Positions 1 to 7,519 of a stretch of 64,000 nt of DNA are shown one piece after another (the stretch's first letter is position 1; every line of letters starts with the position of its first letter). Source of the DNA: Gammaproteobacteria bacterium (GTDB lineage: Bacteria > Pseudomonadota > Gammaproteobacteria > Chromatiales > Chromatiaceae); NCBI GenBank assembly GCA_021773975.1, contig JAJFJN010000014.1:1-64000 (forward strand), read 5' to 3'. The notes below the pieces were generated by a model, which had not been told where the DNA came from, searched no databases, and worked only from the letters and a program-made list of their open reading frames with translations. The position numbers and the translations under genes were made by a program.

Positions 1-11
1 CCTACTGCGGA

Positions 12-103
12 AAAGCCATTTCGGCCAGATTTTCCGATCAAATTCGTTAAATATGCCCAATATTCGCCTCATTTGATCAAAAAATCTGACTCAAAATGGC
101 TTT
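12..103. repeat. Long imperfect palindrome
   Basis: Arms at 12-43 and 71-103 are inverted copies with few mismatches. Both read AAAGCCATTT, then a short variable part, then CAGATTTT, two variable bases and GATCAAAT. The 27-base spacer itself contains AATAT and ATATT as a smaller dyad. Transcribed, it would fold into a long hairpin. It looks like a dispersed palindromic repeat or a MITE-like remnant, but no second copy lies in this window. It sits about 380 bases upstream of the reductase operon. Confidence 0.6.
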
Positions 104-484
104 CCCTCGCTACGGTTTCTATTCTCGGACAGCCTCCTAGCGGCTCTGTAGAATCCTGTCTCCATCTATAAATATCCCATAAAGAACAGCAACCCTTACG
201 TTTCAGCGTCCTGCACGCACGTCCAACTGCCCTTCCTATCTTCACTATTGATCTGCTAGAGACTGCTCTGTAGTGTTGATAATACAGAGACTGCGACATT
301 TAACCGCATTCCCATGATGGAAGTATCCTTTTAGTATTCTGTCTGAGTTGGCAGGAGCCTTGCACTACGTGCTATTTGATGACAGCTTTAATTGCACTGG
401 TGAAAAACCTGGTGATGGTACAGATGTCTCTCTTCCCTTTAGCCTACATCTAATTTTTCTGATTTATCCAGCAAGCAGGTACAT
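104..484. other. Gene-free leader region
   Basis: About 380 bases between the palindrome and the first operon gene. I see no convincing coding sequence, RNA gene or strong dyad. The promoter of the reductase operon should lie here, but I cannot place its -35 and -10 boxes with confidence. Confidence 0.4.
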
Positions 485-1456
485 ATGATAGATATGCCCA
501 TTCATAGAGCAATGCTCAGCGTTCTATTTGGAGTGCTGTTGGTAAGTAATCTCTCCGCATCCCAGACATATTGGTTGTCGGATATAGCACCCACCAAGGA
601 AGAGGCGAGGAAAATGAGATCCTCGCATGGTGGCATGGTCATAAGAGGCAAGCGGGGTTACTCCAAAAAGCTCTGGCTGCGAAAGGGAGAGAGTATTGCT
701 GATTCAACCTATGTTGAACAAAGTGAGATGTCTCTTCTTTTGGTCGATCCAAAAGCATCACAAAGTAAAATGGCCTTTAGTAATAAAGGGTATGCCGATA
801 TCACCTATAAGATGAAAAATGAGGGATATTACAACCTGTTCATGACTGACAGGCAGATTGACGGAGGCGTGCTGCAGGAGAGCGTACTTAAAAATGAGTC
901 GCTTAATCATAGCTGCAGAAATGGCCATGACCATGTTAAAGATATGGTGCCACCGCTCTATTTTGATGGAACCTCTTTTGACATTATTAGAGAGCGGCTC
1001 CCCAGAGAATCATTTCACCTGCGCATGGGCTCAGGCGACATTATCAGTTACAAGGTGATGCTCAATGGTAAACCGGTGAGCGGTGCTGCCGTGACCATGT
1101 CCACCCAAAAGGGCTGGGCCAAGACCCTAAAAACAGATTCAGAAGGCAGAGCTGCCTTTGAGATGATTCGTGACTACTACCCGCCATGGCATGAGTTTAA
1201 AAAGCGCAATATGGAGAGCTTTCTGATCATCGCTGAATATGAGAGTGATGAAAACGGTATGTATCAAGGAGAGCACTATGATGGCATTCATTACAAGGCA
1301 ACCGCCGCAGGCAACTATTACCCTTCAACCCGAGACTATAAGTCATATGCTTATGGACTATTGATTGGATTGATTGGACTAATGGCATCAGTATTCTTCA
1401 TCTATTTCCACAGAAAAAGACGTGCCAATCAGTATCAGGAGAAGCGTCTTGCGTAA
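485..1456 (+). CDS. Periplasmic DUF4198-like protein with C-terminal membrane anchor
   Basis: First gene of the reductase operon (323 aa). The ATG at 485 follows an AGGT at normal spacing; ATG 494 is an alternative. Residues 1-27 form a signal peptide. A hydrophobic segment at about 290-307, followed by a basic tail (HRKRRAN), makes a C-terminal anchor. The body resembles the DUF4198 group, with a beta-sandwich-like stretch near residues 185-225 (VSGAAVTMSTQKGW). His142, Cys144, His148 and His150 lie close together (NHSCRNGHDH) and could bind a metal. DUF4198 relatives are often linked to metal uptake; here the neighbours are redox proteins, so a sensing, cofactor or substrate-delivery role on the periplasmic side is possible. 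The exact function is unknown. It overlaps the next gene by eight bases, suggesting translational coupling. Confidence 0.65.
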   Translation: MIDMPIHRAMLSVLFGVLLVSNLSASQTYWLSDIAPTKEEARKMRSSHGGMVIRGKRGYSKKLWLRKGESIADSTYVEQSEMSLLLVDPKASQSKMAFSNKGYADITYKMKNEGYYNLFMTDRQIDGGVLQESVLKNESLNHSCRNGHDHVKDMVPPLYFDGTSFDIIRERLPRESFHLRMGSGDIISYKVMLNGKPVSGAAVTMSTQKGWAKTLKTDSEGRAAFEMIRDYYPPWHEFKKRNMESFLIIAEYESDENGMYQGEHYDGIHYKATAAGNYYPSTRDYKSYAYGLLIGLIGLMASVFFIYFHRKRRANQYQEKRLA

Positions 1457-2423
1457 TAAGATTAGTAATTATTTGAACAATGGTGATCTAAGGCGCTTTA
1501 GGTTTTGGCTCCAACTATCCCTGTTTATCCTCTTCGTCTATGGGGGCTATGCGGCTATAAATATAGGTGACAACCTGCCTACCTTCTCCTGCACATATGT
1601 TGATGGTAAACCAGGCACCTGTTTTCTGGTGCCGTTGCAACATCGGATGGTGACAACGCCTGAGAAGCTTTTTAGTTATGCAGGCATGGCGATACTCACT
1701 GGGCTTTTCTATTTTACTCTCTGGTTCTTGGTCTTCAACAAAGCCTGGTGTGGTTATGCCTGCCCCTTAGGAACCGTTCAAGACTGGATCACAGCACTGA
1801 GAAAAAAATTGGGCATGCAGTATGTCACCTATAGCTGGGGTCAATTCAAGGTGCTTAAAAAGATCAAGTACATTTTTCTTTTATTACTGATCTTTATTCC
1901 AATGGGCATTGGTTCAGGGATGTTTTCCCATGATATGGGGGTTCCGTTTTGTATGATTTGTCCTGCACGGACAATCCTCCCCATGTTTTCTGGTGACTTC
2001 TCTCAACTAACCATTGATTTCTCCTCCAAGACAAAAATGATTATGACATCCCTGGGGATGTTGATAACCGGTATTTTCCTGGTGGGTGCCTTTGTCAAAA
2101 AACGATTCTTCTGCTTCTTTTGTCCCATGAGCGCATTCCATTATCTGCTCTCAAAACCAGCGCTGCTCAAATTGAAAAAGGACGGTTCAAAGTGCACCAA
2201 GTGTGGTGACTGTTACAGCGTCTGTGATATGCAGATAAAAGAGATCGCCGATAATATTGATGATCGAAACATCCTCCAGGATGACTGCATCATGTGTTTT
2301 AAGTGTGTGGCGGCCTGCCCAGAAGAGGGGGCTTTAGAAGTCGATTTTATGGGGCAGCCTGTTTTTGAAGCAACCGTGCAGGGGTACATCAAGCGTATGG
2401 AAAAGGCCAATAAAAATGGGTAA
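1449..2423 (+). CDS. NapH-like membrane polyferredoxin (4Fe-4S)
   Basis: Membrane iron-sulfur protein (324 aa) of the NapH/NosR/CcoG-like group, which passes electrons between the quinone pool and soluble or periplasmic partners. It has several membrane segments, the first at about residues 20-36. Cysteine motifs are CGYACP near 101-106, CMICPAR near 168, CFFCPMS near 222, and two C-terminal ferredoxin motifs, CTKCGDCYSVC (249-259) and CIMCFKCVAACP (280-291). I chose TTG 1449 because AGGAGAA at 1437-1443 sits five bases upstream; the in-frame GTG 1422 has no good site. It overlaps the genes on both sides, so it belongs to the same operon. It is the most likely electron source for the cytoplasmic reductase that follows, though that is inference from position. 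Confidence 0.85.
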   Translation: MRNKISNYLNNGDLRRFRFWLQLSLFILFVYGGYAAINIGDNLPTFSCTYVDGKPGTCFLVPLQHRMVTTPEKLFSYAGMAILTGLFYFTLWFLVFNKAWCGYACPLGTVQDWITALRKKLGMQYVTYSWGQFKVLKKIKYIFLLLLIFIPMGIGSGMFSHDMGVPFCMICPARTILPMFSGDFSQLTIDFSSKTKMIMTSLGMLITGIFLVGAFVKKRFFCFFCPMSAFHYLLSKPALLKLKKDGSKCTKCGDCYSVCDMQIKEIADNIDDRNILQDDCIMCFKCVAACPEEGALEVDFMGQPVFEATVQGYIKRMEKANKNG

Positions 2424-3699
2424 TGAAATAGAGATAGAAGAGAAGAAGGTGCCTTTTAACCGTACCCCTCAGGCGATTGAAGCCGAAAGAATGTTGCGTC
2501 GCATCAAGGATGATTTTCAAGATAACCCAGCTGCGATGGATTATTTCTATGACCTCTATGAGCAGGTCTACTGCAAAGGCCAGTCCCTACATGAAAAAGA
2601 GAAGATTGTTGGCACCATGTGTGTTCAGGTGCCGGAAGAGCTGATCTATGCGGCCGGTGGTGTGCCGGTGCGACTGTGCAATGGTTTCTATACCGATGAT
2701 CAGGTGGGCGCGGAATTTATGCCTGCTAAATCCTGTTCTCTGGTTAAGGCCACGCTTGGAATGTTGGATAAGCGATCCACACTGCCCTTTGTGGATAAGA
2801 TAGAGAATATTATTCTGCCAGCAACCTGCGATCAAAAGCGTAAGGCAGGCAGCATGATTGGTGAGATGGGCTATGAGGTCTATAACATGGAGGTGCCTCC
2901 CGTCAAAGAGAGTGAAGAGGCTCGCCTCTACTGGCGGCGCTCTGTTCATAACTTTGCGGTATCACTGAAAGGAATTACAGGCAAAAAGATTACCAAGGCC
3001 AGCCTTAAAGAGGCGTTGGCAAAAGTGGCCGCAGCACAAAAAGCCTATAGAACACTGCATAATTTAAGAAAAGAGTCTCCATCCATCTTCCTTGGCAAAG
3101 ATGCATTTATGGTAACCAATGCCTATTTCTTCGATAAGATCGAGAATTGGACGGCGGCGGTAAATAAATTAAATGCTGAGCTTGAGCAGCGCATAGAGGA
3201 GAAGATTACAGCGGCACAACGTCGTGCGCCGCGCATACTCTTCACCGGCTCACCGGCTATCTTTCCTAATCTAAAACTGCCGGTGCTGACTGAAGAGTCA
3301 GGCGGTGTGATTGTGGCAGATGAGACCTGCTCATCCAACCGCATGCTCTATGACATGGTGGCGGTGGATGAATATAACACCGAGAACATGGTTGCCAGCA
3401 TTGCAGATAACTATCTGAAGCCCTGCACCTGCCCAATCTTTACCAAGAATGATGATCGGATACGCAAGCTGATCAATATGGCCAAGGATTTTGCGGTTGA
3501 TGGCGTGGTCTATCAATCCTTCTCAGGTTGCCAGGTCTATCAGATGGAACACAGCAGCATTGCTAAGGCGCTCAAGGCTGAGGGTGTCCCCATGCTGTTT
3601 GTAGAATCAGATTACAGCCCAGATGATATGGGTCAGCTCTCTACCCGAATAGAGGCATTTATTGAGTCACTGAAGGCCAAGCGGAGAAGAAAGCGATGA
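2416..3699 (+). CDS. Double-cubane-cluster-type reductase (2-hydroxyacyl-CoA dehydratase family)
   Basis: 427 aa from ATG 2416, which overlaps the stop of the polyferredoxin gene. The fold family is that of HgdB/BcrBC, 2-hydroxyacyl-CoA dehydratase and benzoyl-CoA reductase subunits. A single such protein paired with an activase, with length near 420 aa, fits the double-cubane cluster protein (DCCP) branch. In Carboxydothermus hydrogenoformans this branch carries an [8Fe-9S] cluster and reduces small molecules such as acetylene, azide and hydrazine. Cysteines occur at 53, 69, 88, 107, 138, 305, 337, 339 and 372, in contexts such as MCVQVPEE, KSCSL, ATCDQ, DETCSS, KPCTCP and SGCQ. No second dehydratase subunit and no CoA pathway genes are nearby, which argues against a true dehydratase. 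The physiological substrate is unknown. Confidence 0.8.
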   Translation: MGNEIEIEEKKVPFNRTPQAIEAERMLRRIKDDFQDNPAAMDYFYDLYEQVYCKGQSLHEKEKIVGTMCVQVPEELIYAAGGVPVRLCNGFYTDDQVGAEFMPAKSCSLVKATLGMLDKRSTLPFVDKIENIILPATCDQKRKAGSMIGEMGYEVYNMEVPPVKESEEARLYWRRSVHNFAVSLKGITGKKITKASLKEALAKVAAAQKAYRTLHNLRKESPSIFLGKDAFMVTNAYFFDKIENWTAAVNKLNAELEQRIEEKITAAQRRAPRILFTGSPAIFPNLKLPVLTEESGGVIVADETCSSNRMLYDMVAVDEYNTENMVASIADNYLKPCTCPIFTKNDDRIRKLINMAKDFAVDGVVYQSFSGCQVYQMEHSSIAKALKAEGVPMLFVESDYSPDDMGQLSTRIEAFIESLKAKRRRKR

Positions 3700-4505
3700 G
3701 CTGTTTTGCAGGTATTGATATCGGATCAACAGCAATCAAGATTGCATTGATCGATGAAGATAAAAACATCATCGCTACCAAGGTGACCTCAACCGGTAGC
3801 CATTTTCGAAAAAATTCTATCGAAGCCTTGCATGGACTTCTCTCAGAGAATGGGCTGGCTATTGATGATCTGGCCTATATGGTTTCGACTGGTTACGGCA
3901 GAAAGTTGTTAAAAGAGGCAGATGAATCAGTCAGTGAAATCACTGCCAATGCTATTGGTGCACTGGAGGCTGGGCGCAAATACGGTGAGATCAGAACCAT
4001 CATCAATATCGGTGGGCAGGATACCAAAGCGATACAGATCGATGACTCGGGTACGGTCACAAATTTTGCAATGAATGACAAGTGTGCGGCAGGTACCGGA
4101 AAGTTTCTGGATGTGACGGCGAGGAATCTGGAGATTGAACTTGAGGAGCTGGGTGACTATCACTTCAATCTCAAAACTGCGCCACTACCGATCAATAGCA
4201 CCTGTGTCGTATTTGCAGAATCAGAGATCATCGGCCTGCTGGCAGATGGGCATGGCAAAGAGGAGATTGTTGCTGGTATCCATTACTCCATAGCCAAGCG
4301 GACAATCCGACTGGCTAAACGTATAGGTCTGGAAGGGTTGGTTTACTTTGATGGCGGACCCGCACTGAATAAAGGGTTGGTTGCCAGCATGGAAGATGAG
4401 CTGGGACAGAAGCTGGTGATACCGGAGTTTCCACAGCTAACGACGGCGCTGGGAGCCTCGGTACTGGCTTGTGAAGCCTACCTGGATGAGATGGAAACAG
4501 CTTGA
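3696..4505 (+). CDS. ATP-dependent activase (HgdC/BcrAD-type ASKHA ATPase)
   Basis: 269 aa; its ATG overlaps the TGA of the reductase gene by four bases. This family uses ATP to push a low-potential electron into the partner reductase. Visible features are the phosphate-binding loop GIDIGSTAIK (6-15), the NIGGQDTKAI motif (104-113), and Cys130 (NDKCAAGTG) and Cys170 (NSTCVVFAE). In HgdC the equivalent cysteines hold one [4Fe-4S] cluster between the two monomers. A C-terminal GGPALNKG motif completes the ASKHA fold. The length is typical for HgdC-like activators. Direct overlap with the reductase makes the pairing very secure. The upstream electron donor is not proven but is probably a ferredoxin-type protein such as the neighbouring membrane polyferredoxin. 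Confidence 0.9.
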   Translation: MSCFAGIDIGSTAIKIALIDEDKNIIATKVTSTGSHFRKNSIEALHGLLSENGLAIDDLAYMVSTGYGRKLLKEADESVSEITANAIGALEAGRKYGEIRTIINIGGQDTKAIQIDDSGTVTNFAMNDKCAAGTGKFLDVTARNLEIELEELGDYHFNLKTAPLPINSTCVVFAESEIIGLLADGHGKEEIVAGIHYSIAKRTIRLAKRIGLEGLVYFDGGPALNKGLVASMEDELGQKLVIPEFPQLTTALGASVLACEAYLDEMETA

Positions 4506-4538
4506 TCTATAGCGTCCAACTTAAGACCGGTCTGCACC

Positions 4539-5225
4539 ATGCTTGAAATCGACCCAACAACAATGACCTTCACCCTGGCGATGGGTATGGGGCTTGCCTT
4601 TGGTCTGGGGCCTTGCAATATCTCGTGCCTGCCGTATCTTGGCCCCGTATTTCTTGCACGCGAAGGAGGGCTTCGTCACTCCTGGCGCACTATTGTCCCG
4701 TTCTCTATGGGACGATTGAGTGGCTACACCCTGCTTGGCCTATTTGCTGGCCTCACGGGACAAATAATAGATAACAGGCTGGATACCCCCTGGGTGCCTA
4801 TGGTTCTGGGTGGCGCCACAGTGCTTGTTGGTCTATCGCTACTCTTCTCAAGCAAACCGATGAATGGTTGTTCCTCAGCACCAGTAAAAAACAGATGGGT
4901 TGCTAAACTTCACCCTGGATTAAATATTAAGCGGTTCCTGCCAGACGGGCTTTTTTTTATGGGCTTTGGCATGGCTCTGAATCCCTGCGCCCCCCTGAGC
5001 AAGGTCATACTGGCCGCATCTGCGACTACCAGTGCTGTAGCTGGATTCTCTTTGGGGCTTGGTTTTGGCCTGGGGGCTATCCTTGTCCCTGCTTTAGTCT
5101 TTGGTGTTGGAATGGCCTATGTTGGAAACCAGCTCAGAGCACAGATGGCAGAATGGCGCACCACCTTAGAAAGAACCAGTGCGGTTATGCTGATCGTTAT
5201 GGGGTCGGGTGTCTTTATATTTTGA
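4539..5225 (+). CDS. CcdA/DsbD- or TauE/SafE-like membrane protein with paired cysteines
   Basis: 228 aa, about six membrane helices, starting 33 bases after the activase. It matches the group usually labelled sulfite exporter TauE/SafE (DsbD_2-type). Two Pro-Cys elements stand out: GPCNISCLPY in the first helix (Cys26, Cys30) and NPCAPLSK in a later helix (Cys150). These resemble the CcdA/DsbD core, where cysteines in two helices carry electrons across the membrane. Cys111 lies in the central loop. Within this operon an electron or thiol relay to the periplasmic side is more plausible than sulfite export, but export or metal transport cannot be excluded. The start has only a weak ribosome binding site (AAGACCGG). 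Confidence 0.7.
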   Translation: MLEIDPTTMTFTLAMGMGLAFGLGPCNISCLPYLGPVFLAREGGLRHSWRTIVPFSMGRLSGYTLLGLFAGLTGQIIDNRLDTPWVPMVLGGATVLVGLSLLFSSKPMNGCSSAPVKNRWVAKLHPGLNIKRFLPDGLFFMGFGMALNPCAPLSKVILAASATTSAVAGFSLGLGFGLGAILVPALVFGVGMAYVGNQLRAQMAEWRTTLERTSAVMLIVMGSGVFIF

Positions 5226-5300
5226 TGGGTAGCTGTCTTCTCAGTATTCGACCTCACCCAATGGCTCTTTCACACACAGCGGTCATTTGTAATCAAGCTT

Positions 5301-5339
5301 GTAGGTTGGGGTGAACGTTTTTGTGACCCCCAACATGCC
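5301..5339. repeat. REP-like hairpin element
   Basis: GTTGGGG at 5305-5311 pairs with CCCCAAC at 5328-5334. The surrounding sequence (GTAGGTTGGGGTGA, then CCCCAACATGCC) resembles a palindromic element common between genes in many gammaproteobacteria and cyanobacteria. The loop (ACGTTTTTGTGA) is unlike the usual GC-rich loop, so this copy looks degenerate. It lies between the reductase operon and the IS66 remnant, and there is no RAYT transposase in the window. Confidence 0.55.
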
Positions 5340-5424
5340 AGAGCAACAACTCACCTCCGAAAGCATATTTAAATCATCACCTACACGTTCATTTCAATTA
5401 TCAAGCTCAATAAAATATTTACAT

Positions 5425-5811
5425 TCATCGTCTTGATCTTGTTGATCTTCGCACCTCAGCCCCTACGTGCTGGGCCGCATCATGCTCGTTTTTTGATCTC
5501 TGAGAGTATGCCCCACCTAATACCTCTGGGGTAGCACCGGCAGGCCACTCAACTTTGATGCTGTTAGGCAGATTGATGGTACAAATGGAATAATCAGAAG
5601 AGGCAAGTTGTACTTTCTGAAAAAGTGCAGGCAGTGGTGCAGCATCATCCAAGGTGCCCATCTTTATGAGCCGATGTTTCCAGTCATAAAGTGCTTTGAT
5701 CTTGAGTCCTTGTTGATCAGCATAGGTTTGCAGCGTCAGACCGGATTGCAACGCCGCAATAACATGCTTTTTCCAGCGCCGCTGGGTTTTGGTCAACTGC
5801 TTAGCATTCAT
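5425..5811 (-). pseudogene. tnpA: IS66 accessory protein TnpA, 3' end lost
   Basis: The first 97 or so residues read as an IS66 TnpA: a helix-turn-helix region (KKHVIAALQSGLTLQTYADQQGL, seen as residues 14-36) and the usual IKALYDWKHRL part. The C-terminal domain is cut at the conserved end (INLPNSIKVEWPAG followed by TPEVLGG). After this the reading frame continues into unrelated, Arg/Ser-rich sequence, which indicates a frameshift or deletion junction near 5515. In intact IS66 elements TnpA is required with TnpB and TnpC; neither is present, so this copy cannot move by itself. Confidence 0.65.
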
Positions 5812-5892
5812 TATGTAACCTCACTATTTATGGTGAGGTGATCATGAATGGTGCGAGGCTAAGGTTGTAGATGGCCACTATGGGGCGCTTAC
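5425..5892 (-). mobile_element. IS66-family remnant
   Basis: Only one end remains. Read on the minus strand, the element begins GTAAGCGCCCCATAG at 5892, matching the GTAA-type terminal repeat of IS66 elements. A tnpA-type accessory gene begins 80 bases inside. No tnpB or tnpC follows and I find no matching repeat at the other side, so the element was cut by deletion near 5425-5510. Confidence 0.6.
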
Positions 5893-6052
5893 CTTGTTCT
5901 TGGATAGTATTGGATATCAGTGCATTTCAATAATTTTTTGCGTACAAAATATTCTGACTGGGATTAGGGCGATTGATGTCATGAGTTTAAGCGTCTAATC
6001 TCTAATATAGATAACTGTCATTACTCAAAATCACTTAAGAGGAGTTTTAAAT

Positions 6053-6346
6053 ATGGCGCGCTTATTACGGGTTCTTGTTGCATTACTGTTTTTCTTATTT
6101 TCCACGGTAGCATTTAGTGATAACGATAGTAGCGGTGAACCAGTTAATATTAATACAGCAAGTGTTGAAGCTTTAGCGGATGCGCTTCTAGGTGTTGACC
6201 GAGCCAAGGCTCAGGCGATTGTTGATTATAGAGAGAAACATGGGGTGTTTAAGTCAATTAATGCACTATATGGTGTTAAAGGGATTGGTGAGGTGATTGT
6301 TGAGGAAAACAGAGACAATATGAGCATAGGTAACGAGGGCGAATAG
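6053..6346 (+). CDS. comEA: ComEA-like secreted helix-hairpin-helix protein
   Basis: 97 aa with a signal peptide (residues 1-22, ending VAFS) and a helix-hairpin-helix DNA-binding domain over about residues 30-90. The start of that domain, VNINTASVEALADALLG, and the later YGVKGIGEVIVEENR are typical ComEA features. ComEA binds incoming DNA in the periplasm during natural transformation. A good ribosome binding site (AGAGGAG at 6039-6045) precedes the ATG. The gene stands alone between insertion sequence remnants. Short ComEA proteins of this type are common in gammaproteobacteria, and many are competence factors, but some have no proven role. The type IV pilus genes at 44.8-52.6 kb would suit an uptake function. 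Confidence 0.8.
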   Translation: MARLLRVLVALLFFLFSTVAFSDNDSSGEPVNINTASVEALADALLGVDRAKAQAIVDYREKHGVFKSINALYGVKGIGEVIVEENRDNMSIGNEGE

Positions 6347-6762
6347 GGCCATAGGACGCAATAACTGAAAGGCATTATGCCTAATGAGGAAAGTATGAGG
6401 CCTTGCGTTTGGTTCCATTTTCCTTAGGAATGCTTCGCTGGACTATTGCTGCTTGGGAATTTGACATAACCAGGAAATCTAGAAACGGGGAGTCCGGCTC
6501 CAGTTTTGCGTAATCTAGGAATAGAGAAATGGCTGCTATCGCTGGACTAGAGCCAATTGCCGACGCTGCATTACTACCAATTAGGGGTTAGGATAGAACG
6601 GCTGCTTTTGGCCGGGCGCAGGCTGGTGCTGGTAGCTGTTCGGTAGATATTTGGTGGCACTTTCTGTCTATGCCTCAGATATGCCGAAAACCATTTTTCG
6701 CAGTTACTTGCTGCACTCATGATAGAGTAAATGCCCACTCATTTTTTAAGAGGAAGAGCACC
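6347..6762. other. Gene-free stretch between comEA-like and yebG-like genes
   Basis: About 415 bases without a supported gene. A short perfect palindrome, AGGCATTATGCCT (6370-6382), lies just after comEA and could be an operator or chance. The rest looks like decayed sequence, in keeping with the IS remnants on both sides. The reading frame that begins near 6670 only becomes gene-like at 6763. Confidence 0.4.
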
Positions 6763-7050
6763 ATGGCCGTTGTAGCTAAATGGATGTGTGATCGAGATAA
6801 CACTATGTTTGACACAAAAAAAGAGGCAGATATTTATGACCAGATGCTGGAACTGGCTGAGCAGTTTACAGCACTTTTGGAGAAACATATCCCCGGTATA
6901 GATGAAGCAAAAGCTGAAGACTTTGGCATTTTTTTAGCCCGTAATAAAGATACCGTTGTTCAGGCCTGTAAAGGTAAGCCTGAGTTATTGGCAGATATAG
7001 AAAATGCGCCTGAAGGGAATGTTACACCTTTAAAAACAAAGGCAAAGTAG
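6763..7050 (+). CDS. yebG: YebG-family protein
   Basis: 95 aa from ATG 6763, chosen because AAGAGGAAG lies directly upstream at 6748-6756 and because the family begins in this way (MAVVAKWMCDRDNTMF, then TKKEADIYDQMLELAE). The longer in-frame extension back to 6670 has no family resemblance. YebG in E. coli is a small DNA-damage-inducible protein of unknown mechanism and almost the same length (96 aa). It is under LexA control there. I see no clear CTGT-N8-ACAG LexA box upstream here, so the regulation in this organism is open. The C-terminus is low-complexity and basic (TPLKTKAK). Confidence 0.75.
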   Translation: MAVVAKWMCDRDNTMFDTKKEADIYDQMLELAEQFTALLEKHIPGIDEAKAEDFGIFLARNKDTVVQACKGKPELLADIENAPEGNVTPLKTKAK

Positions 7051-7184
7051 TTATTGCTTTGGGTCGCATATTTGCGTTAAGTGCCAGTGCAAAATATGGG
7101 TTGGGGGCATGTTGCTTGATTTGCACAGCTTTGCAGGGGTCAGTATTGGTTGATATTTCTATAGCCTAACAGCAGAAATCAACT

Positions 7185-7301
7185 TCAAATATAGTGATTA
7201 CGCTTGAGCTGTTTCTTTACAACCATCTTTCCACGCTCACCCACTGTATGGATCTGAAACACATTCTTTGCTAAGTCGATGCCAACAGTTGTAATCTTCA
7301 T
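7185..7301 (-). pseudogene. IS110/IS1111-family transposase, N-terminal fragment
   Basis: 38 codons on the minus strand from ATG 7299-7301 to a TGA at 7185-7187. The start MKITTVGIDLAKNVFQIH and the following VGERGKMVVKKQL are the classic N-terminus of an IS110/IS1111 DEDD transposase, including the first catalytic Asp of GIDLAK. Everything after the first 38 residues is gone. The upstream sequence (7302-7380, with GGAAGGGGCGACC on the minus strand) looks like the matching element leader. Confidence 0.75.
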
Positions 7302-7470
7302 CTGGGTCGCCTCTTCTGGTTAGTGGTAATTCGTATTTCCACTTTGGCACTCAGATGCCGTTTTAGGAAGGGGCGACCATTCCATTAGCCTGGCTGGACA
7401 GCTGCCATTTACAAGCAACTCTATCGGTTAATCAAGCCCAAATCACTTTGCATCATATTCTCTTTAACTG

Positions 7471-7495
7471 CTCCCTGCAGGATGACTGCAGGGAG
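7471..7495. terminator. Perfect hairpin downstream of the Spy/CpxP-like gene
   Basis: CTCCCTGCAG (7471-7480) and CTGCAGGGAG (7486-7495) form a perfect 10-bp stem with a 5-base loop. It follows the 3' end of the minus-strand gene ending at 7520, so it could end that transcript or protect its 3' end. No run of T residues follows on either strand, so classical intrinsic termination is doubtful. Confidence 0.45.
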
Positions 7496-7519
7496 CGACA
7501 GGGGGTAATATTATATTTG

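Noticed and set aside
69-299. 76-codon minus-strand frame over the palindrome
   Set aside because: It lies across the inverted repeat, has no family features, and its end coincides with a palindrome arm; better explained as repeat sequence.
2587-2949. 120-codon minus-strand frame within the reductase gene
   Set aside because: It is an antisense shadow of a well-supported gene, without any conserved motif.
4524-4533. AGACCGGTCT palindrome before the last operon gene
   Set aside because: Ten bases, inside an operon, likely chance.
6370-6382. AGGCATTATGCCT palindrome after comEA
   Set aside because: Too short and no second copy or context, so not called as an operator.
6663-6762. LexA box upstream of the yebG-like gene
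   Set aside because: No CTGT-N8-ACAG found in the 100 bases before the start.
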